Shown: positions 63,268 through 64,000 of the stretch, one piece after another
How the letters are laid out: every line of letters starts with the position of its first letter
How positions within the stretch are numbered: position 1 is the stretch's first letter
Assembly: GCF_000153225.1 (NCBI RefSeq)
Contig: NZ_CH724148.1
Span: 2,188,842 to 2,252,841, forward strand
Direction: 5' to 3'
Source of the DNA: Polaribacter irgensii 23-P
Lineage (GTDB): Bacteria; Bacteroidota; Bacteroidia; Flavobacteriales; Flavobacteriaceae
Length of the DNA: 64,000 nucleotides
Position numbers and translations under genes: made by a program
Notes under the pieces: model-generated
What the model saw: only the letters and a program-made list of their open reading frames with translations
What the model was told of the DNA's origin: nothing
The model's database searches: none

Positions 63268-64000
63268 TTGATTGATTCTGTAAAAAAACGTTCTTGGAAG
63301 GAACACCTTCACGAAATTATCTACGAGGCAGACACCAAAGAAGGTAAATTCTTTGATATCGTCTTATTAATAGCAATTCTAGCTAGTGTAATGCTGGTCA
63401 TGCTTGAAAGTATCGATAGTTTTGATTTAAAATTTCATACTTCCTTAAACATTGGTGAATGGATCATAACGATATTATTTACAATAGAATACACACTCCG
63501 TGTTGTCTCAATAAAGAAGCCTTTCAAATATATTTTTAGTTTTTATGGGGTGGTTGATTTTCTATCCACCATTCCAATGTATTTGTCTTTAATCTTTATT
63601 GGCTCTCAAGGTTTGGTGGCTTTGCGAGCGCTTCGACTGTTGCGGGTTTTTCGAATTTTAAAACTCGCGCGGTACATTGGTGCCTCCAACAAACTACTAT
63701 TTGCACTGCGATCAAGCAGTGCAAAAATAGCCGTATTTTTATTTTTTGTTTTGATTATTTGCATCATTTTAGGAACAATAATGTATATGATCGAAGGTGC
63801 GGAAAACGGTTTTACAAACATCCCAAAAAGTATTTACTGGGCAATTGTTACACTAACGACCGTAGGCTTTGGAGACATTGCTCCACAGACTGCACTAGGG
63901 CAGTTAATTGCAAGCGCAATCATGATTTTAGGCTATTCAATTATTGCCATTCCAACAGGAATTGTAAGTGCGGAAATGACAAAAAAAGATTCAGATATCG
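63268..64000 (+). CDS. Voltage-gated-type potassium channel, 5' part
   Basis: TTG start at 63268 (the in-frame stop at 63262 rules out an earlier ATG); the frame is still open at the window edge after 244 codons. Six membrane helices: S1 FDIVLLIAILASVMLVMLE, S4 with regular arginines ALRALRLLRVFRILKLARY, pore helix IYWAIVTLTTVGFGDIAP and S6 ASAIMILGYSIIAIPTGIVSA. The selectivity filter reads TVGFGD instead of the common TVGYGD. Inner-membrane K+ channel of the Kch/ion_trans family. Confidence 0.9.
   Translation, partial: MIDSVKKRSWKEHLHEIIYEADTKEGKFFDIVLLIAILASVMLVMLESIDSFDLKFHTSLNIGEWIITILFTIEYTLRVVSIKKPFKYIFSFYGVVDFLSTIPMYLSLIFIGSQGLVALRALRLLRVFRILKLARYIGASNKLLFALRSSSAKIAVFLFFVLIICIILGTIMYMIEGAENGFTNIPKSIYWAIVTLTTVGFGDIAPQTALGQLIASAIMILGYSIIAIPTGIVSAEMTKKDSDI

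Overview
The window reads as chromosomal DNA of a low-GC marine-type member of the Flavobacteriaceae (Bacteroidota). The signs are: many promoters with the Bacteroidota -7 element TAnnTTTG; family-specific lipoproteins and membrane proteins (DUF6452/DUF6048, DUF6787, DUF5362, DUF6503 types); a bacillithiol-type YtxJ protein; remnants of a type IX-secreted surface protein; a TonB-dependent receptor with a carboxypeptidase-like N-terminal domain; and AT-rich intergenic DNA. No tRNA, rRNA, CRISPR array, prophage or intact insertion sequence was seen. Genus cannot be fixed from this window (Polaribacter/Tenacibaculum-like is a guess).

Layout. 0-5.3 kb: 3' end of rmuC, glyA, fumarylacetoacetase and a GNAT-carbon-nitrogen hydrolase fusion. 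5.4-9.05 kb: a minus-strand polyamine operon, arginine decarboxylase - agmatinase - deoxyhypusine-synthase-like protein - small acidic protein. 9.5-14.6 kb: DEAD/DEAH helicase, YtxJ, SixA-like lipoprotein, DUF6503 lipoprotein, smpB and an EamA transporter. 14.7-22.8 kb: a complete minus-strand histidine operon hisG-D-C-B-H-A-F-(GNAT)-IE. It is preceded by an unannotated 19-residue leader peptide with five consecutive His codons, a strong intrinsic terminator and a candidate promoter, which together make a classical transcription attenuator. 22.9-32.4 kb: alpha-oxoamine synthase, cysteine-synthase-like enzyme, oligopeptidase B-like peptidase, a large AsmA-like protein, a DUF5362-type membrane protein and ornithine aminotransferase. 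32.8-43.6 kb: RlmD-like methyltransferase, pterin carbinolamine dehydratase, DUF6452/DUF6048 pair, 2OG-Fe(II)-type oxygenase, eIF1-like factor, nucleoside phosphorylase with a cytosolic substrate-binding-fold protein, a tiny lipoprotein, ung, a MutS2 protein lacking its Smr domain, and a methyltransferase. 44.0-49.2 kb: a translationally coupled D-lactate/glycolate dehydrogenase-like, MFS transporter and aldo/keto reductase operon. 49.2-55.4 kb: plsC, CoA-type NUDIX, DUF6787, lgt, yidD, cysS, meaB. 55.4-56.6 kb: a heavily decayed beta-helix, type IX-secreted protein gene.

56.6-63.1 kb holds the most system-like block: an ECF sigma factor with an RskA-type anti-sigma factor faces (tail to tail) a four-gene operon of DUF4331 protein, DUF4331-like lipoprotein, TPR lipoprotein and TonB-dependent receptor. 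Upstream of that operon there is an ECF-style AAACC-N16-CGTA motif as well as a housekeeping-type TATGTTTG, so an envelope-signalling or nutrient/metal-uptake cassette controlled by its own sigma factor is a reasonable hypothesis. The window ends inside a voltage-gated-type potassium channel gene.

The two observations I rate highest are the his leader/attenuator and the ECF-DUF4331-TPR-TonB cassette. Next come the polyamine operon with a eukaryote-type deoxyhypusine synthase homologue, loss of Fe-S cysteines in the RlmD homologue, and a four-cysteine insertion in ornithine aminotransferase.
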